Positions 18,848-20,523 of a DNA stretch of 20,523 bases are shown here, piece by piece (position 1 is the first letter of the stretch; each line of letters begins with the position of its first letter). The position numbers were made by a program, and so were the translations under genes. The DNA lies in IMG/VR virus record IMGVR_UViG_3300021962_000810, positions 1-20,523 of that record; one strand, written 5' to 3'. The DNA is from a virus. Below the pieces are notes generated by a model. The model was not told the DNA's origin, did not search any database, and saw only the letters and a program-made list of their open reading frames with translations.

Positions 18848-20383
18848 ATGCCAGTCAAGCAAATTAAGCGGAAGAAATCCCCTTCACTCGGAATGGGTTC
18901 TCACATCCCTGCGTGGAAGCAGCGCAAGCTCCTGGAGGAGGCGCAGCAGCTCAAGAACTTCCCGAAGATGATGCTTGGCCTACGTGATACCTATCCTTGG
19001 CAGGAGGCGGTGCTCGGGGCGTTGAACGAGAAGCACTCGAAGGTGGCTCTGAAGGCGGCTAACGGCTCTGGCAAGACGAGCATGGTGGCGGCGTCAGCTG
19101 TCATCTGGCACATGCTCCGCTGGCCGGGGAGCCTCGTTGTCTGCACCGCTGGCGTGTACCGACAGGTGGCCGACGCTCTGTGGCCGCATCTGAGGAAGAT
19201 GATCAATGGGTTGGGTGGCGAGGAGAACGGCTTCTCGATCAAGGACGGCGAGATCCGCTACGTGTACCCGAAGAAAGTGGACGGGCAGGAGCTGATCAGC
19301 CGGTGCATCGGGTTCAGCGCGAGCAACCCGGAGAAGGCGGAGGGCTGGCACGTGCAGGGTCCGAGCAATGACCTGATGTACATTGTTGATGAGGCGAAAG
19401 CGGTTCCGGACGGGATATTCCAGTCGATGGAGCGGTGCCAGCCGACGCGGACGCTCCTCATGAGCAGCCCGGGTGGCAGCTCCGGGTACTTCTACGATGT
19501 CTTCAGGCGAAATGATGGCAAGTGGCAGACCTTCACGGTGACGGCATACGACTGCCCGCACATCCGGAAGGAGTGGATTGATGAGCAGATGGCCCGCTGG
19601 GGCGAGGGTCACCCGCTGGTGCGCTCGATGATTTACGCGGAGTTCATGGAGGATGACGGGAGTCTCACCGCTGTCAAAACCGCCGACTGGCAGAAGGTGG
19701 TGAGTGGCCCGCCCAAGGAGGAAACCGACGGCCACCGCCTGACCGCTGGGTGTGATTTCAGCGCCGGTGGGGATGAGAGCGTGATGGTGGTGCGCCATGG
19801 GAACACGGTGAAGGGGCTGATCCGCTGGCGGGACAAGGACACGATGGCCAGCGTGGGCCGTTTCATCGCGGAGTTCAGGAAGTGGAAGCTGAAGGCTGAT
19901 GATATCTATGCGGATGTGGGAGGCATGGGCGTGGTAATGTGCGACGCCCTGAGAGCCGAAGGCTGGGATGTGCGGCGTGTGAACTTCGGGGAGCGGGCCA
20001 TTCGGGATGATCAGTTCGTGAACCGAGCGGCGGAGATGTGGATCGAGTTCGGTCGGATGGTGGAGGAGGGGAAGGTGAATCTTGGTCCCGTAGGGACCGA
20101 CGAGGTGCTGCTCCAGCAGTTCGTGAGCCGTAAGGTGAGGACGAACGGGAAGGGGAAGCTCACGCTGGAGGGGAAGGATGAGCTCCGCGCTCGCGGGGTG
20201 AACAGCCCGGATCGGGCTGATGCTATGGTGCTGGCCTTCTGCGGTGGTGGCGGGAAGCGGATGGATGAGTACATGAAGGCGCTGGGCGAGGATGGGCGGA
20301 GTCTGCTGGAACGCATGGAGGATGAGCTGGGAGCGATTGAGCCTGAGGGGGTTGCGCTTGCTGGTTGCGAGGTGGGGGGATAA
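18848..20383 (+). CDS. terL: terminase large subunit (packaging ATPase and nuclease)
   Basis: A 511-residue packaging motor. The start at ATG 18848 is preferred to an upstream in-frame codon at 18803, which lies in the G/C-run leader. Walker A is KAANGSGKTS (69-78) and Walker B YIVDEAK (with Asp181-Glu182). The C-terminal RNase H-fold nuclease has acidic residues in AGCDFSAGGDES (Asp303), DDIYADVGGMG (Asp356) and NSPDRADAMVLAF (Asp458). It packages DNA into the prohead and cuts it. Codon choice is G-rich (CTG, GTG, GCG, CGG), unlike the C-ending codons of 5.4-15.3 kb, matching the skew change. A GGGGAGG ribosome site lies after the stop for the next gene. Confidence 0.93.
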   Translation: MPVKQIKRKKSPSLGMGSHIPAWKQRKLLEEAQQLKNFPKMMLGLRDTYPWQEAVLGALNEKHSKVALKAANGSGKTSMVAASAVIWHMLRWPGSLVVCTAGVYRQVADALWPHLRKMINGLGGEENGFSIKDGEIRYVYPKKVDGQELISRCIGFSASNPEKAEGWHVQGPSNDLMYIVDEAKAVPDGIFQSMERCQPTRTLLMSSPGGSSGYFYDVFRRNDGKWQTFTVTAYDCPHIRKEWIDEQMARWGEGHPLVRSMIYAEFMEDDGSLTAVKTADWQKVVSGPPKEETDGHRLTAGCDFSAGGDESVMVVRHGNTVKGLIRWRDKDTMASVGRFIAEFRKWKLKADDIYADVGGMGVVMCDALRAEGWDVRRVNFGERAIRDDQFVNRAAEMWIEFGRMVEEGKVNLGPVGTDEVLLQQFVSRKVRTNGKGKLTLEGKDELRARGVNSPDRADAMVLAFCGGGGKRMDEYMKALGEDGRSLLERMEDELGAIEPEGVALAGCEVGG

Positions 20384-20401
20384 GAGGAGGGGAGGACATT
20401 T

Positions 20402-20523
20402 ATGATGACCGATAAACAGCGGAGTTCGTTGCAGGGGCAGATTGTCGAGGCTGTGGGCCAGCGTAGCCCGTGGGAGCTGCGGCAGACGAGGTGGTACGAG
20501 CTGCGGCACCATGGATTGCGCCG
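20402..20523 (+). CDS. 5' end of probable portal protein gene (partial)
   Basis: The frame opens at ATG 20402 (a second ATG follows at 20405), with GGAGGGGAGGA about 8 bases upstream, and runs off the right edge after 40 codons. The visible sequence includes RSPWELRQTRWYELRHHGLR, which recalls the N-terminus of portal proteins that have an RHxGLRR segment before a membrane-proximal stem. Position right after the large terminase is the usual place for portal. Only the first residues are seen, so the assignment is moderate. A head-completion or other structural protein is possible. Confidence 0.6.
   Translation, partial: MMTDKQRSSLQGQIVEAVGQRSPWELRQTRWYELRHHGLR

Noticed and set aside
19094-20512. 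472-codon open frame on the - strand opposite the large terminase gene
   Set aside because: It is a shadow of a GC-rich gene: the product is Leu/Pro/His-rich without domain structure, while the + strand frame has all terminase motifs.
1-20523. tRNA genes, CRISPR arrays, insertion sequences, phage attachment sites
   Set aside because: No cloverleaf-like sequence, repeat-spacer pattern, transposase or integrase was seen; attachment sites cannot be judged without host flanks.

Overview
The window is part of a tailed double-stranded DNA bacteriophage genome (or prophage). It holds both terminase subunits, the likely start of a portal gene, large internal-virion-type proteins, a RecE/RecT recombination pair, helicase and primase genes, a RuvC-like resolvase and many very short overlapping genes. 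There is no tRNA, rRNA, CRISPR array, transposase or integrase. No lysis gene or DNA polymerase is recognisable, and part of the virion module lies outside the window. The terminase/portal end on the right and the internal-virion end on the left would join on a circular map. The three long genes at 210-5193 resemble the ejected-core block of podoviruses, so a short-tailed phage is my best guess (inference). The host cannot be named. It is GC-rich, and many start codons follow A/C-rich CAAC leaders instead of Shine-Dalgarno (SD) sites, which would fit a phylum with weak SD dependence.

Layout: 1-5193 (+) is the end of the virion module: a truncated gene and three hypothetical virion proteins, two of which share a short TGG motif. 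5177-5420 holds a regulatory region with an inverted repeat over the start of a small helix-turn-helix gene. 5417-9549 (+) is a recombination/replication block: RecT annealase, RecE-type exonuclease, DUF669-like protein, SF2 helicase, a small membrane protein and a RuvC-like nuclease. 9546-13390 (+) is a run of sixteen tiny genes, mostly joined by ATGA/GTGA overlaps, with duplicated families, HTH proteins and a Cys-rich gene hidden in an overlapping frame. 13414-15270 (+) is a primase-helicase.

15146-15784 (-) is a coiled-coil protein gene whose 3' end overlaps the primase-helicase on the opposite strand. 15785-16498 is a ~700-base non-coding region with hairpins, short direct repeats and a DnaA-box-like site. 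GC skew changes sign near here, so it is a candidate replication origin. 16499-18190 is a leftward operon of six small genes, beginning and ending with tiny membrane proteins and closed by a terminator. 18191-18308 is a divergent control region with two perfect dyads and a consensus -35 box. 18309-20523 (+) holds the small terminase, the large terminase and the start of a probable portal gene.

Working model: the small HTH protein opens an early rightward unit for recombination-dependent replication. The tiny-gene cassette and the leftward operon are accessory genes, the likeliest places for new host-takeover or anti-defence functions. The dyads at 18.2-18.3 kb separate control of the leftward genes from packaging and structural genes. 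All functional calls come from motifs read by eye; no searches were run.
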